In this document: in pieces, positions 1 to 8,903 of the stretch
Numbering within the stretch: position 1 is the first letter of the stretch
How the letters are laid out: each line of letters starts with the position of its first letter
Source: an uncultured Bacteroidales bacterium
GTDB taxonomy: Bacteria > Bacteroidota > Bacteroidia > Bacteroidales > Paludibacteraceae
DNA length: 64,000 nt
Assembly (NCBI GenBank): GCA_934667275.1
Contig: CAKULK010000002.1
Location: 62,001-126,000, forward strand
Reading direction: 5' to 3'
Notes under the pieces: model-generated
Databases searched by the model: none
What the model was told of the DNA's origin: nothing
What the model saw: only the letters and a program-made list of their open reading frames with translations
Position numbers and translations under genes: made by a program

Positions 1-1052
1 TCGTCCGCACCAAACGTCGGCGCGATATGCACGATACCCGTACCCTCCTCGGTGGTTACATAGTCGCCTGCAATCACGCGGAACGCATCGCCATCTGGCT
101 TTGCCCACGGGATGAGTTGCTCATATTCCATGCCGACCAAGTCGGTACCCTTGCCGCGCCAGAGTATCTCGGGGGCTTCGCCCAACTCTTTGCTATAGGT
201 CGCTACACACGCCTCTGCCAGCAGGTAGAGGGTAGGAATCTTGGTGTAGGGGTTCTCGCCGCGCACCACCACATAATCAATCTTCGGCCCTACGCAGAGG
301 GCGGTATTGCTCGGCAATGTCCACGGCGTAGTTGTCCACGCAAGGGCATACAAGTTGAGAGTTGAGAGTTGAGAGTTGAGAGCAGTGGTCAGTTGAGAGT
401 TCAAAGTGGTCAGTTTGAACTGCGCAGTGCAAGTCGTATCCTTCACATCCCGATAGCACCCGGGCTGGTTCAACTCGTGCGACGACAAGCCCGTACCCGC
501 AGCAGGCGAGTAAGGCTGGATGGTATAGCCCTTGTAGAGGTAGCCGTTCTCGTACAGGCGTTTGAGCAGGTACCACAGGGTCTCGATATACTTGTTGTCG
601 TAGGTGATATACGGGTTCTCCAAATCCACCCAATAGCCCATCTGTTTGGTGAGGTTGGTCCACTCCGTGGTATATTTCATCACCTCGCGGCGGCAGGCGG
701 CGTTGTACTCGTCCACGCTGATTTTCTTGCCAATATCCTCTTTGGTGATACCCAGCATCTTCTCCACACCGAGTTCTACGGGCAGACCGTGGGTGTCCCA
801 ACCTGCTTTGCGCTGCACCTGATAGCCCTGCATCGTCTTGTAGCGGCAGAAAGTGTCCTTGATCGTACGCGCCAGCACGTGGTGAATACCCGGCATACCA
901 TTTGCCGAAGGGGGACCTTCGAAGAACAGGAACGCGGGGTGTCCCTCGCGTGTTTCGACACTCTTGTGAAACAGGTCTTCCTTCTCCCAGTCAGCCAGCA
1001 CCTCGCGGCTGAGTTCCGGCAAATTCAGTTGTTTGTACTCCTTAAATTTCAT
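1..1052 (-). CDS. ileS: isoleucyl-tRNA synthetase, N-terminal part (cut by window edge)
   Basis: Read on the minus strand from ATG at 1052 and open to the window edge, giving about 350 residues of a protein that normally exceeds 1000. It charges tRNA-Ile with isoleucine in the cytoplasm. The class I signature appears as PPSANGMPGIHH near residue 48, followed by WDTHGLPVE. The editing-domain entry WTTTPWTLPSN is near residue 240. The form is the eukaryote-like IleS common in Bacteroidota. About 20 residues (TTLNSQL..., near residues 215-234) just before the WTTTPW motif are encoded by a GTTGAGA repeat and look like an in-frame insertion. No frameshift or stop is seen. A Bacteroidota promoter lies upstream. 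Confidence 0.96.
   Translation of the reverse strand, partial: MKFKEYKQLNLPELSREVLADWEKEDLFHKSVETREGHPAFLFFEGPPSANGMPGIHHVLARTIKDTFCRYKTMQGYQVQRKAGWDTHGLPVELGVEKMLGITKEDIGKKISVDEYNAACRREVMKYTTEWTNLTKQMGYWVDLENPYITYDNKYIETLWYLLKRLYENGYLYKGYTIQPYSPAAGTGLSSHELNQPGCYRDVKDTTCTAQFKLTTLNSQLTTALNSQLSTLNLYALAWTTTPWTLPSNTALCVGPKIDYVVVRGENPYTKIPTLYLLAEACVATYSKELGEAPEILWRGKGTDLVGMEYEQLIPWAKPDGDAFRVIAGDYVTTEEGTGIVHIAPTFGAD
353..411. repeat. GTTGAGA-type repeat inserted in frame in ileS
   Basis: Tandem GTTGAGAGTTGAGAG units with imperfect copies around them. The same word family occurs between genes in this window (12727-12790, 19200-19259 and 20762-20800). Here it is translated on the minus strand as repeated LNSQL/STLN peptides inside the IleS editing domain, and the IleS frame continues on both sides. 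Confidence 0.85.
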
Positions 1053-1080
1053 ATCTCGTTTTGTTTTCTGCTTAACCTTT

Positions 1081-1108
1081 TATATGTATACGCGCGCGTA
1101 CACATATA
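1081..1108 (-). promoter_or_regulatory. near-perfect palindrome in the ileS leader
   Basis: Arms TATATGT and ACATATA flank a TACGCGCGCGTA core, with one mismatch over 28 bases. It lies between the ileS -7 element (1114-1121) and the start codon at 1052, so it would form a stable hairpin in the leader RNA or be a dyad operator. Which of these applies cannot be read from sequence. Confidence 0.5.
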
Positions 1109-1113
1109 GCCCA

Positions 1114-1144
1114 CAAAGATACTGCTTTTTTTGTATGTTTGCAA
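1114..1144 (-). promoter_or_regulatory. ileS promoter
   Basis: On the minus strand, TTG (1142-1144) and TATCTTTG (1114-1121), first bases 23 apart. This matches the Bacteroidota housekeeping promoter consensus TTG/TAnnTTTG. Confidence 0.8.
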
Positions 1145-1345
1145 ATTTAATTTCCCACTTTTCTTCTTTTTGAGAAAAGACCCGCAAAAATAGGGGATTT
1201 TGTTAGAGGATGGTTATATGTTGGTTATAGGATAGTGTTTTTGCGGAACTCATGATGGTGGTCTGTGGGTTCTGTCGATACGGGTGTTGTTACGCCGCCT
1301 TTCTGCTCCTTGTCGCGTTTTTTGTCCTAATCTGCTGATTTTTTC

Positions 1346-1376
1346 TTGCATAAGTACGTTTTTTTTTTTATCTTTG
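1346..1376 (+). promoter_or_regulatory. cysS promoter
   Basis: TTG at 1346-1348 and TATCTTTG at 1369-1376, first bases 23 apart, 32 bases before the cysS ATG. Confidence 0.8.
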
Positions 1377-1408
1377 CAGGCTAAATACGAATCTTACAAA
1401 GATATATT

Positions 1409-2872
1409 ATGTTGCAGATTTACAATACACTCTCCCGCACCAAGGAGTATTTCCGCCCCCTCCACGAGGGGCACGTGGGCATGTACGTATGCGGTCCCAC
1501 CGTCTATGGCGATGCCCACTTGGGGCACGCGCGTCCCGCTATCACATTCGACGTCTTGTTTCGTTATCTCCAATACCTCGGCTACAAGGTGCGCTACGTG
1601 CGCAATATCACGGATGTCGGGCACCTTGAGCACGATGCCGACGAGGGCGAGGACAAGATTGAGAAGAAGGCGCGCCTTGAGCAACTGGAGCCTATGGAGA
1701 TAGTGCAGTACTACACCAACCGCTATCACCACGACATGGAACTGCTTGGAGTCCTCCCACCGAGCATCGAACCGCATGCCAGCGGGCATATCATCGAGCA
1801 GGAGGCGTTTGTGCAGAAGATTCTCGACCACGGCTATGCCTATGTCGTCAACGGCAGCGTCTATATGGACGTGGAGAAATATGCCAAGGACTTCCCCTAC
1901 GGCAAACTCTCGGGGCGCAACCTCGAGGATATCAAGACCGAGACCCGCGAGTTGGACGGGCAGCAGGAGAAGAAGCACAGTTACGACTTTGCACTTTGGA
2001 AAAAGGCATCCCCTGAGCATATCATGCATTGGCCCAGCCCGTGGAGCGAGGGCTTTCCCGGCTGGCATATGGAGTGCTCCACCATGGGCACCAAGTACCT
2101 CGGCGAGACGTTCGACATTCACGGCGGAGGCATGGACCTGATGTTCCCGCACCACGAGGCAGAGATTGCGCAATCCTGCGCAGCCCTCGGGCACGAGAGT
2201 GTGCGCTACTGGATGCACAACAATATGATTACCATCGCAGGCAAGAAGATGGGCAAGTCATACAACAACTTTATCACATTGGAGCAGTTCTTCCACGGTG
2301 ACCACCCCTTGCTGACACAGCCGTTCACGCCTATGACAATCCGCTTCTTCATTCTCATGGCGCATTACCGCTCCACGGTGGACTTCTCCAACGACGCCCT
2401 CATGGCGGCGGAGAAGGGCTTGGCGCGTTTCACGGAGGCGTACGAGCGGCTGATGAAACTCCAACCCGCAGCCACCTCCACAGTGGACACACACGGCTTG
2501 CGGGAGCGTTGCGCAGAGGCGATGGACGATGACCTCAACACGCCCATTGTCATCTCGCACCTCTTCGACTCCGCACGCGCCATCAACACGGTCTTTGACG
2601 GAAAGGGCACTATCTCGCAGGCGGATTTGGACGAACTCCGTGCCGTCTGGAAGGAGTACGCCATCGATATTCTCGGTCTCCGTCTCGACAATACAGCCGA
2701 CTCCTCTGCCGACCAACAGGCATTGCACGGCGCAGTGGACCTGCTGTTGAATATGCGCCTTGACGCCAAGCGCAACAAGGACTGGGCGACTTCCGACAAG
2801 ATTCGCGACTCTCTCACCGCCCTCGGTTTCCACATCAAGGACACCAAAGACGGCTTCGAGTGGAACCTCTAA
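1409..2872 (+). CDS. cysS: cysteinyl-tRNA synthetase
   Basis: 487 residues, the usual length for bacterial CysRS. It attaches cysteine to tRNA-Cys in the cytoplasm. The class I HIGH motif is GDAHLGHAR (about residues 34-42), preceded by the zinc-ligand region MYVCGPT. Further zinc-site segments are WHMECSTMG and PHHEAEIAQS. The KMSKS loop is KKMGKSYNN near residue 275. The start follows a good promoter by 32 bases. The secreted nuclease gene begins 23 bases after the stop and is probably cotranscribed. Confidence 0.97.
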   Translation: MLQIYNTLSRTKEYFRPLHEGHVGMYVCGPTVYGDAHLGHARPAITFDVLFRYLQYLGYKVRYVRNITDVGHLEHDADEGEDKIEKKARLEQLEPMEIVQYYTNRYHHDMELLGVLPPSIEPHASGHIIEQEAFVQKILDHGYAYVVNGSVYMDVEKYAKDFPYGKLSGRNLEDIKTETRELDGQQEKKHSYDFALWKKASPEHIMHWPSPWSEGFPGWHMECSTMGTKYLGETFDIHGGGMDLMFPHHEAEIAQSCAALGHESVRYWMHNNMITIAGKKMGKSYNNFITLEQFFHGDHPLLTQPFTPMTIRFFILMAHYRSTVDFSNDALMAAEKGLARFTEAYERLMKLQPAATSTVDTHGLRERCAEAMDDDLNTPIVISHLFDSARAINTVFDGKGTISQADLDELRAVWKEYAIDILGLRLDNTADSSADQQALHGAVDLLLNMRLDAKRNKDWATSDKIRDSLTALGFHIKDTKDGFEWNL

Positions 2873-2895
2873 CCTAATCACAACTCAACAGACGC

Positions 2896-4494
2896 ATGAA
2901 ACGCTTGTTTTCGATAGTGAGTGCCATCGTACTTTCCTTGATGGTAATGTATGCCGCCACCTCATTTCCTGTTTCCTTGCCCAATGTGGGCAATGGACGC
3001 ATTGTGGTCTGCGGGCAGAATGCCTACAACTATTTCGTGGTGGACCTGTCCAATAGCCGCCCTACTTATCACGACGAGGCGGGCTTGCAAGCCCGCACAC
3101 GTAAGATGGTCAACGCCTTCCGTCACATAGACGCTGACATCTACGCCATTTGTGAATTGGAGGCGCAGGACTCTGTCTTGTCGTACCTCACACGTGCAAT
3201 GAATGAAGACGCAGGGCGCGAACTCTACGCCTATGTGAAAGATGGTATCAGTGTCGGAAATGGGCAAATCAAGTCGGGCTACATGTATCGCCGCGACCGC
3301 GTAAAACCGGTAGGCAATAATGCTGCAACAAGTACGCAGCAGTACTACCGCTACACCATGCGCCTGCAGGCATTCGAAGAACTGAGTTCGGGCGAGCGTT
3401 TCGTGTTGTCTATGAATCATTTCAAAGCCAAAGACTCTACTTCCGACCAAGGCAACGCCAAGCGCGAAAGAAATGCCTCTGACCTTATTACGGCATTGCA
3501 GCAGGTCACCATTGACCCCGATATTCTCTTGATGGGTGACTTGAATTGTACGATTGATGAGAATCCGTTGGTTATGCTGACCGATACAGGCTACATTGAG
3601 GAGTTATTGCGTTTCGACAATCAGGCCTATACCTACTACTATAATGGCTATGAGTTGATTGACCACGTGTTTTCCAACTCGTCTATGAGTCAGCAGGTTA
3701 CGGGTGCTGGAGCATTTCATGTGAACACTGCCACCAATTGGAATAGCAACTACAAATACTCCGACCATGACCCTTATTTGGTTGGGCTGAATTTAGGTTT
3801 AGACGATGGCAAAGAAGACCCTGACCCCGAACCGGATGAGTGTGAGGATATATCGTTCACACAAGATTTTAAGAGCGGTTTGGACGATTGGACGAACATC
3901 ACCGTCACGGGCAATGGCAACGTAGAGTGGTATAGCAATGCCAAGTATGGGGCTTGCATCAATGCCAAAGACAAGTGTGTGGCGGAGAACTGGCTTATCT
4001 CTCCCACATTCGACTTGTCGGATATGGAGAAAGTCTCCATATCCATACGCCATAATATCTACTACGACAATAGCAATGGCAAATACACAGACTACCAGAC
4101 GCTTATGGTAAGCAACGACTATCGTGAAAATGGTAGCCCTGCAGATGCCACTTGGACGCAGGTCCCCATCTCCGCCTACCGTGTGAAGGGCTACACAAAC
4201 GCCACGATGGACGTACCCTTAGGGAACTTAAAGTCGAACTTCCGTTATGCTTTCCGCTACTTGGCTCCTACTGCCGCCGAGGGTAACTACTGGGAAATCG
4301 ACAATACGGCTCTTTCTGCTACATGTCACAAGACTGGTACCGATAATATCGCCGTTTCTATAGACCTCAACGACGATGCAACACGTGTCTATACCATTAC
4401 AGGTCAAGAGGTTACTGCCTCGCGCAAGCATCTTCCTACAGGTATCTATCTGCTCGTGAATGGTACGCGCACGCAAAAAATAGTGGTACGCTAA
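2896..4494 (+). CDS. secreted EEP-family nuclease/phosphatase with T9SS sorting tail
   Basis: 532 residues in four parts. There is a signal peptide (MKRLFSIVSAIVLSLMVMYA). An endonuclease/exonuclease/phosphatase fold follows (about 25-300), with NHFKAKDS, GDLNCT and SDHDPYLVG as catalytic-site motifs. Residues about 320-465 look like a choice-of-anchor J, jelly-roll-type module (DFKSGLDDWT..., WLISPTFDLS). The C-terminal tail (GQEV... LPTGIYLLV... KIVVR) has the form of a type IX secretion sorting domain. It is therefore probably exported by T9SS to the surface or medium, where it may cut nucleic acid. The substrate is not known. It ends 9 bases from the convergent aroC stop. Confidence 0.85.
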   Translation: MKRLFSIVSAIVLSLMVMYAATSFPVSLPNVGNGRIVVCGQNAYNYFVVDLSNSRPTYHDEAGLQARTRKMVNAFRHIDADIYAICELEAQDSVLSYLTRAMNEDAGRELYAYVKDGISVGNGQIKSGYMYRRDRVKPVGNNAATSTQQYYRYTMRLQAFEELSSGERFVLSMNHFKAKDSTSDQGNAKRERNASDLITALQQVTIDPDILLMGDLNCTIDENPLVMLTDTGYIEELLRFDNQAYTYYYNGYELIDHVFSNSSMSQQVTGAGAFHVNTATNWNSNYKYSDHDPYLVGLNLGLDDGKEDPDPEPDECEDISFTQDFKSGLDDWTNITVTGNGNVEWYSNAKYGACINAKDKCVAENWLISPTFDLSDMEKVSISIRHNIYYDNSNGKYTDYQTLMVSNDYRENGSPADATWTQVPISAYRVKGYTNATMDVPLGNLKSNFRYAFRYLAPTAAEGNYWEIDNTALSATCHKTGTDNIAVSIDLNDDATRVYTITGQEVTASRKHLPTGIYLLVNGTRTQKIVVR

Positions 4495-4503
4495 CCACTC
4501 CCC

Positions 4504-5433
4504 TTATTCATTGATGAGCACCAACGCCGCCATCGCTTCCACGATGGGTACGGCGCGTACTGCCACGCAGGCGTCAAATCGGCCCTTTGCGTTGGGGTGT
4601 ATGGCGCGTAACGCCAATGGTGTGGATGGAGTAGGTTTGAAAACGCAACGGAAAACGAGGGGCGTACCGTCTGATATGCCGCCTGCAATACCTCCCGAAA
4701 GGCGGTTTGTCTCGCTGCCCGATAATCCTACACCTTCAAATCCGGAACCGTAATCGAACCCTTTGCATGCGTTGATGCTCATCATCGCGTATGCCAAGTG
4801 GCTCTGTAGTTTATCGAAAATAGGGTTCCCAATACCTATGGGAAGTCCCGTGATGGTACACCGCACAATGCCGCCTATGCTGTCGCCCTGTGTGCGAATG
4901 GCGGCGATATATTCGTCGAAATGCTCTTTGCGCGTCTCGTTGCCCACCTGCACCAATTCTGCGTGGATACGGATGCCTCGCATTGCCAGTATCTGACGCG
5001 CTATGCAGCCAGCCACCACGCGGCTCACCGTCTCTCTGGCCGAAGCACGACCGCCTCCGCGGTAGTCTCGAATGCCGTATTTCTGTTCATAGGTGAAGTC
5101 TGCATGTCCGGGACGGAAAGTATGTTTCAGCCATTCATAGTCTTCGGAGCGGGCATCCGTATTGCGGATAATAAAAGCGATGGGCGTACCCAATGTAACC
5201 CCGTCCAATACGCCGCTGAGCCATTCCACTTTGTCTGCTTCACGGGCAGCGCGGGGTGAGCCGCCCTTCTGCATACCTTTTCCGGTGCGACCTGCACGAC
5301 GGTTCAACTCACTGCGGATAAGGTCTAAGTCAATATGCAATCCTGCAGGCACACCGTCTAATACACCGCCTATGGCGCGACCGTGTGATTCGCCGAAAGA
5401 TGTGAAAGCAAACTGTTTGCCAAACGTATTCAT
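4504..5433 (-). CDS. aroC: chorismate synthase
   Basis: 309 residues. It catalyses the last step of the shikimate pathway, EPSP to chorismate, using reduced FMN. Family signatures are GESHGRAIGGVLDGVPAG (near the N-terminus), YRGGGRASARETVSRVVAG and the C-terminal FKPTPSTP... RAVPIVEAMAALVL. It is shorter than most bacterial AroC (about 350-360) because several surface loops are compact (for example GSETNRLSGGIAGG). All recognisable catalytic segments remain. It is the last gene of a minus-strand run from the PASTA gene. The other shikimate gene here, aroA, lies about 19 kb away. Confidence 0.95.
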   Translation of the reverse strand: MNTFGKQFAFTSFGESHGRAIGGVLDGVPAGLHIDLDLIRSELNRRAGRTGKGMQKGGSPRAAREADKVEWLSGVLDGVTLGTPIAFIIRNTDARSEDYEWLKHTFRPGHADFTYEQKYGIRDYRGGGRASARETVSRVVAGCIARQILAMRGIRIHAELVQVGNETRKEHFDEYIAAIRTQGDSIGGIVRCTITGLPIGIGNPIFDKLQSHLAYAMMSINACKGFDYGSGFEGVGLSGSETNRLSGGIAGGISDGTPLVFRCVFKPTPSTPLALRAIHPNAKGRFDACVAVRAVPIVEAMAALVLINE

Positions 5434-5459
5434 GTTGCGTGCGCATTACAATCCCATGC

Positions 5460-6341
5460 CTACCAACCCATTGTTGCCACTATGGGGTAGTGGTCGGAAT
5501 AGGGTACCGTATCTATCTGAAAATCAATAGGGTTTATAGCCTTTGAGCAGAGCACGTAATCAATCCGCACACCCACATGATGAGCCGTATAGGTGTTTCC
5601 GATATGCCCCACGCTGGTCTCTAAGAAGCAGTCTCGCAACCCGAATTTGATTTTCTGGTACACATACGACACAGGGAGTGAGTTGAAATCGCCCACTACT
5701 ATCACGGGGTGTGGTGACTTGTTCACCTCCTCTTTCACCACGTGCGCCTGTTGGCGGCGTAGTTTGCCGGCACGTTCCAACTTCCGGTTGAGGGTGCTGT
5801 TTTTGAATGATGTGGCGCGTATCGAATCCAAACGGAGGTCTGCTTGGTTTATGCGATAACTCTCCAAGTGATTGACTATCAGTCTGACCGTGTCATCTCC
5901 GACCACTACGTCGCATCGGCTGCTGATGTTTGAACGCGACTCATAAGGAAGGGTGTATTTGTGCACCAACGGGTAGCGCGAGAATACCACGTTGCCAAAC
6001 TGGCGGTGGCTGTTATACACCTTGAAGTCGTAATAAGTGTAGGGGTATTGCCGCATGGCGCGCCGCAGTTCGGGCAGGCTGAGATGGTCGGAGTTCTTAT
6101 AGACACTCACCTCTTGCATACACACAATATCAGCATCTTGGCTGCTCACATATGCAAGCAGTTGCTTGGCTTTTTTGTTGCCGTTCAGCCCCAATCCGTG
6201 TGTGTTATAAGTCATCACGCGCAGAGTATGTGCGTATGCAGTCGTCTGATTGTCAGCCGTTTTGTGCGATATCAACGACCACATCGCCCATGCCGCAACT
6301 GCCAGCAGTAATAGCGCAATAATCCGACCTGTCTTTCTCAT
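5460..6341 (-). CDS. membrane-anchored endonuclease/exonuclease/phosphatase family protein
   Basis: 293 residues. One N-terminal membrane segment (about 8-25, IIALLLLAVAAWAMWSLI) is followed by an EEP domain outside the cytoplasmic membrane. Motifs: MTYNTHG, MQEVSVY, VVGDFNSLPVSYVY, RIDYVLCS and a final SDHYPIVA. The start codon overlaps the porX stop by 4 bases (ATGA), which implies translational coupling. Bacteroidota chromosomes often carry this type near rluD and porX. The substrate is unknown: it could be nucleic acid, a phospholipid or an inositol-phosphate-like compound. Confidence 0.85.
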   Translation of the reverse strand: MRKTGRIIALLLLAVAAWAMWSLISHKTADNQTTAYAHTLRVMTYNTHGLGLNGNKKAKQLLAYVSSQDADIVCMQEVSVYKNSDHLSLPELRRAMRQYPYTYYDFKVYNSHRQFGNVVFSRYPLVHKYTLPYESRSNISSRCDVVVGDDTVRLIVNHLESYRINQADLRLDSIRATSFKNSTLNRKLERAGKLRRQQAHVVKEEVNKSPHPVIVVGDFNSLPVSYVYQKIKFGLRDCFLETSVGHIGNTYTAHHVGVRIDYVLCSKAINPIDFQIDTVPYSDHYPIVATMGW

Positions 6342-7873
6342 TTTGGCTCCAAGGTCACCAATGGAATCAGCATCTCTTCCATAGATATGCCCCCGTGTTG
6401 GAAAGTGTCTCGGTAGAACTGGGCATAGTAGTTGAAGTTGTTCGGATAGGCGAAAAAGTCGTTGCCTGTGCAGAACACGTAACTGCTGCTCACATTAGGG
6501 CAGGGCAGCCCCACTTGTTTGGGACGCATGATTTCAAAGCAGTTTTTCGATTGGCAACTCAACGATTTCCCCACTTTGTACCTTAGATTGGTATTGGTGT
6601 TGCGGTCGCCGATGATTTGCACGGGGTTCGCCACGCGCGTGGTACCGTGGTCGGTGGTCAGCACCACCTTGTAGCCCAACGAGGCAATCCTGCGGAACAT
6701 CTCTGCCGTCGGCGAATGGCGCAGCCAACTCAGCGTTAGGCTGCGGTATGCCGCTTCGTCATTGGCGAGTTCGCGCATCATTTTGCTCTCCGTACGCGAG
6801 TGTGAAAGCATATCTATAAAGTTGAGTACCACCACGTTAAGTGGTGTCTTCAGTCCTTTGAATTGTCGTGTGATGCGCTCGCAGAAATCGCTTTCGTTCA
6901 CCTTGAAATAGGTGTAGGTATAACGCTTGCGAAAACGGTCAAGTTGAGTCTGAATCAAGGCGTTCTCATGAGGATTCTTGCTTTCCTCTTCATCTTCGTC
7001 CACCCACAACTCAGGGTACATCTCTTTGATTTGCAGCGGCATAAGTCCTGCGAAGATGGCATTGCGCGCATATTGCGTGGCGGTAGGCAGAATTGACATA
7101 TACATCTGCTCGTCACGTACCGTAAACCACTCCGACAGCAACGGCTGGATAGTCTTCCATTGGTCGTAGCGGAAATTGTCAATCACCACAAAAAACACTT
7201 TCTCACCCTGGTCCAACAGCGGAAAAACGCTCTGTTTCATCACATCGGGCGACATCATCGGACGCTCCTTGCTGCCTGCGCCGAACCAATCCTCATAGTG
7301 TTTCGTCACGAACTTGGCGAACGCGGCATTGGCCTGTTCGCGTTGCATACGCAGCATCTCGTGCATCGCCGAGTCTTCCAATTCTATTTCCCAGCGCGTA
7401 AGTGTACGCTCTATCGCCATCCATTCCTCGGTGGTGCTGGCGGTGTCAATCATATACGATATATCCGAGAACTCTTGCCGATAGGTGGTATTCGTATGTT
7501 CCTCCACTATCTCGCGCTGGTGCACGTGCTTTTTCAGGCACAGCAGTATCTGGCTCGGATTCACGGGTTTAATCAGGTAGTCGGCTATCTTCTGCCCTAT
7601 CGCCTGTTCCATGATGCGCTCCTCTTCCGACTTCGTTATCATCACCACGGGCAACGCTGGCTGTATTGCTTTTATTTCTTGCAGAGCCTCCAAGCCCGAC
7701 AAACCGGGCATATTCTCGTCCAGAAACACTATATCGAACACTTGCTCGCGGCATTGCTCGATGGCGTCTTGCCCGTTGTTCACGGGGGTCACTTCATAGC
7801 CTTTCTCCTGCAAATAAATGATGTAGGGCTTCAGCAGATGTATCTCGTCATCTGCCCAAAGTATTCGGTTCAT
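6338..7873 (-). CDS. porX: PorX-type response regulator with PglZ/alkaline-phosphatase-like domain
   Basis: 511 residues. An N-terminal receiver domain (about 1-125) has the acidic pair in WADDE, phosphoacceptor Asp in IVFLDENMPG, Thr in VVMITKSEE and Lys in DYLIKPVNP. A linker leads to a C-terminal alkaline-phosphatase-superfamily (PglZ-like) domain, with metal-site segments FFVVIDNFRYDQW, PTATQYARNAIF and LTTDHGTTRV. In Porphyromonas and Flavobacterium, PorX with PorY controls type IX secretion and acts as a nucleotide phosphodiesterase. This role is transferred by family. It overlaps rluD by 26 bases and the next gene by 4. The presence of T9SS cargo here fits. Confidence 0.92.
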   Translation of the reverse strand: MNRILWADDEIHLLKPYIIYLQEKGYEVTPVNNGQDAIEQCREQVFDIVFLDENMPGLSGLEALQEIKAIQPALPVVMITKSEEERIMEQAIGQKIADYLIKPVNPSQILLCLKKHVHQREIVEEHTNTTYRQEFSDISYMIDTASTTEEWMAIERTLTRWEIELEDSAMHEMLRMQREQANAAFAKFVTKHYEDWFGAGSKERPMMSPDVMKQSVFPLLDQGEKVFFVVIDNFRYDQWKTIQPLLSEWFTVRDEQMYMSILPTATQYARNAIFAGLMPLQIKEMYPELWVDEDEEESKNPHENALIQTQLDRFRKRYTYTYFKVNESDFCERITRQFKGLKTPLNVVVLNFIDMLSHSRTESKMMRELANDEAAYRSLTLSWLRHSPTAEMFRRIASLGYKVVLTTDHGTTRVANPVQIIGDRNTNTNLRYKVGKSLSCQSKNCFEIMRPKQVGLPCPNVSSSYVFCTGNDFFAYPNNFNYYAQFYRDTFQHGGISMEEMLIPLVTLEPK

Positions 7874-8885
7874 AGTTCCTCCATTTCTCTATTAGGTTCG
7901 ACATATCGGCGGGCCATTGGCTGTCAAAAAACATCTCTTCTCCCGTCCGCGGGTGTTTGAAACCCAAGGTCTTGGCGTGGAGTACCTGCCTCGGGCAAAG
8001 GGCAAAGCAGTTTTGTATGTACTGTTTGTATTTCTGGGTGGGCAGACCTTTCAGTATCTCCATACCGCCGTATTTCTCATCGGCGAACAACGGGTGCCCG
8101 ATACTCCGCATATGTACGCGTATCTGATGGGTGCGCCCTGTCTCCAATCGGCATTCTACTAATGTCACATACGGAAAACGCTCCAGTACGCGCCAATGCG
8201 TCACGGCCTCTTTGGCATTCGGATTCTCCTCCAAATCCCAGATGCGGTACATCGTCCTGTCGCGTGTATCGCGCCCGAGTGCGCCGGTGATGGTTCCCGA
8301 ATCTTCCGTGAACGTACCCCACACCAATGCGTTGTAGGTGCGTTGTGTCGTATGCTCGAAAAACTGCAACGCCAAATCGGTCTTCGCTTGCGGGGTCTTG
8401 GCTATCAGCAGCAGCCCGCTCGTGTCCTTGTCTATGCGGTGCACCAGCCCGATATTCGGGTCGTTGATGTCCAAGGTGTCCTTGAAATACCATGCTAATG
8501 CGTTCAGCAGCGTATGCTCATAGTTCCCGTGTCCGGGGTGTACCACCATACCCGCAGGTTTGTTCACTACTAATACATCATCGTCCTCATACACCACCTC
8601 TATCGGAATATCCTCCGGCTGAATCGTATAATCCCGTGGTTCGTGGTCCAACAGAACTTGCACTGTATCAAGCGGTTTCACCCTGTAGTTGCTGCTCACC
8701 GCTTTGCCGTTCACCCACACGTTGCCCGCATCGGCAGCGTTCTGAATGCGGTTGCGCGACGTCCCCGCCATATGTTCGGCAAGGTATTTGTCCACACGCT
8801 GCGGTGTCTGACCTTTGTCCACTTGACAACGCCAACGCTCAAAAACCTCCTCTTGTTCCTCTATGTCTTGTTCGTCGTGCAACAT
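7848..8885 (-). CDS. rluD: RluD-type 23S rRNA pseudouridine synthase
   Basis: 345 residues. An N-terminal S4 RNA-binding domain (QRVDKYLAEHM... RNRIQNAADAGNVWVNG) is followed by the RluA-family catalytic domain. The active-site segment is LVHRIDKDTSGLLLIAK, where the Asp is catalytic. RTHQIRVHMRSIGHPLFAD is the C-terminal family signature. By family it converts uridines in 23S rRNA helix 69 to pseudouridine. It sits 18 bases after the PASTA gene and overlaps porX, so it belongs to that operon. Confidence 0.93.
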   Translation of the reverse strand: MLHDEQDIEEQEEVFERWRCQVDKGQTPQRVDKYLAEHMAGTSRNRIQNAADAGNVWVNGKAVSSNYRVKPLDTVQVLLDHEPRDYTIQPEDIPIEVVYEDDDVLVVNKPAGMVVHPGHGNYEHTLLNALAWYFKDTLDINDPNIGLVHRIDKDTSGLLLIAKTPQAKTDLALQFFEHTTQRTYNALVWGTFTEDSGTITGALGRDTRDRTMYRIWDLEENPNAKEAVTHWRVLERFPYVTLVECRLETGRTHQIRVHMRSIGHPLFADEKYGGMEILKGLPTQKYKQYIQNCFALCPRQVLHAKTLGFKHPRTGEEMFFDSQWPADMSNLIEKWRNYEPNTLGR

Positions 8886-8903
8886 GCAATCTCGGCTTTT
8901 GTG

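Larger units (their letters stand above)
1053..1408. other. divergent ileS / cysS intergenic region
   Basis: 356 bases without a convincing gene. It holds the ileS promoter and leader palindrome on the left and the cysS promoter on the right. The middle (about 1200-1330) contains the dispersed word GGTTATAGGATAG near 1219 and a short homopolymer T run near 1360. I see nothing else in it. Confidence 0.8.

Noticed and set aside
369..1109. 246-codon plus-strand frame over ileS
   Set aside because: Lies opposite a clear IleS reading frame and ends in the leader palindrome.
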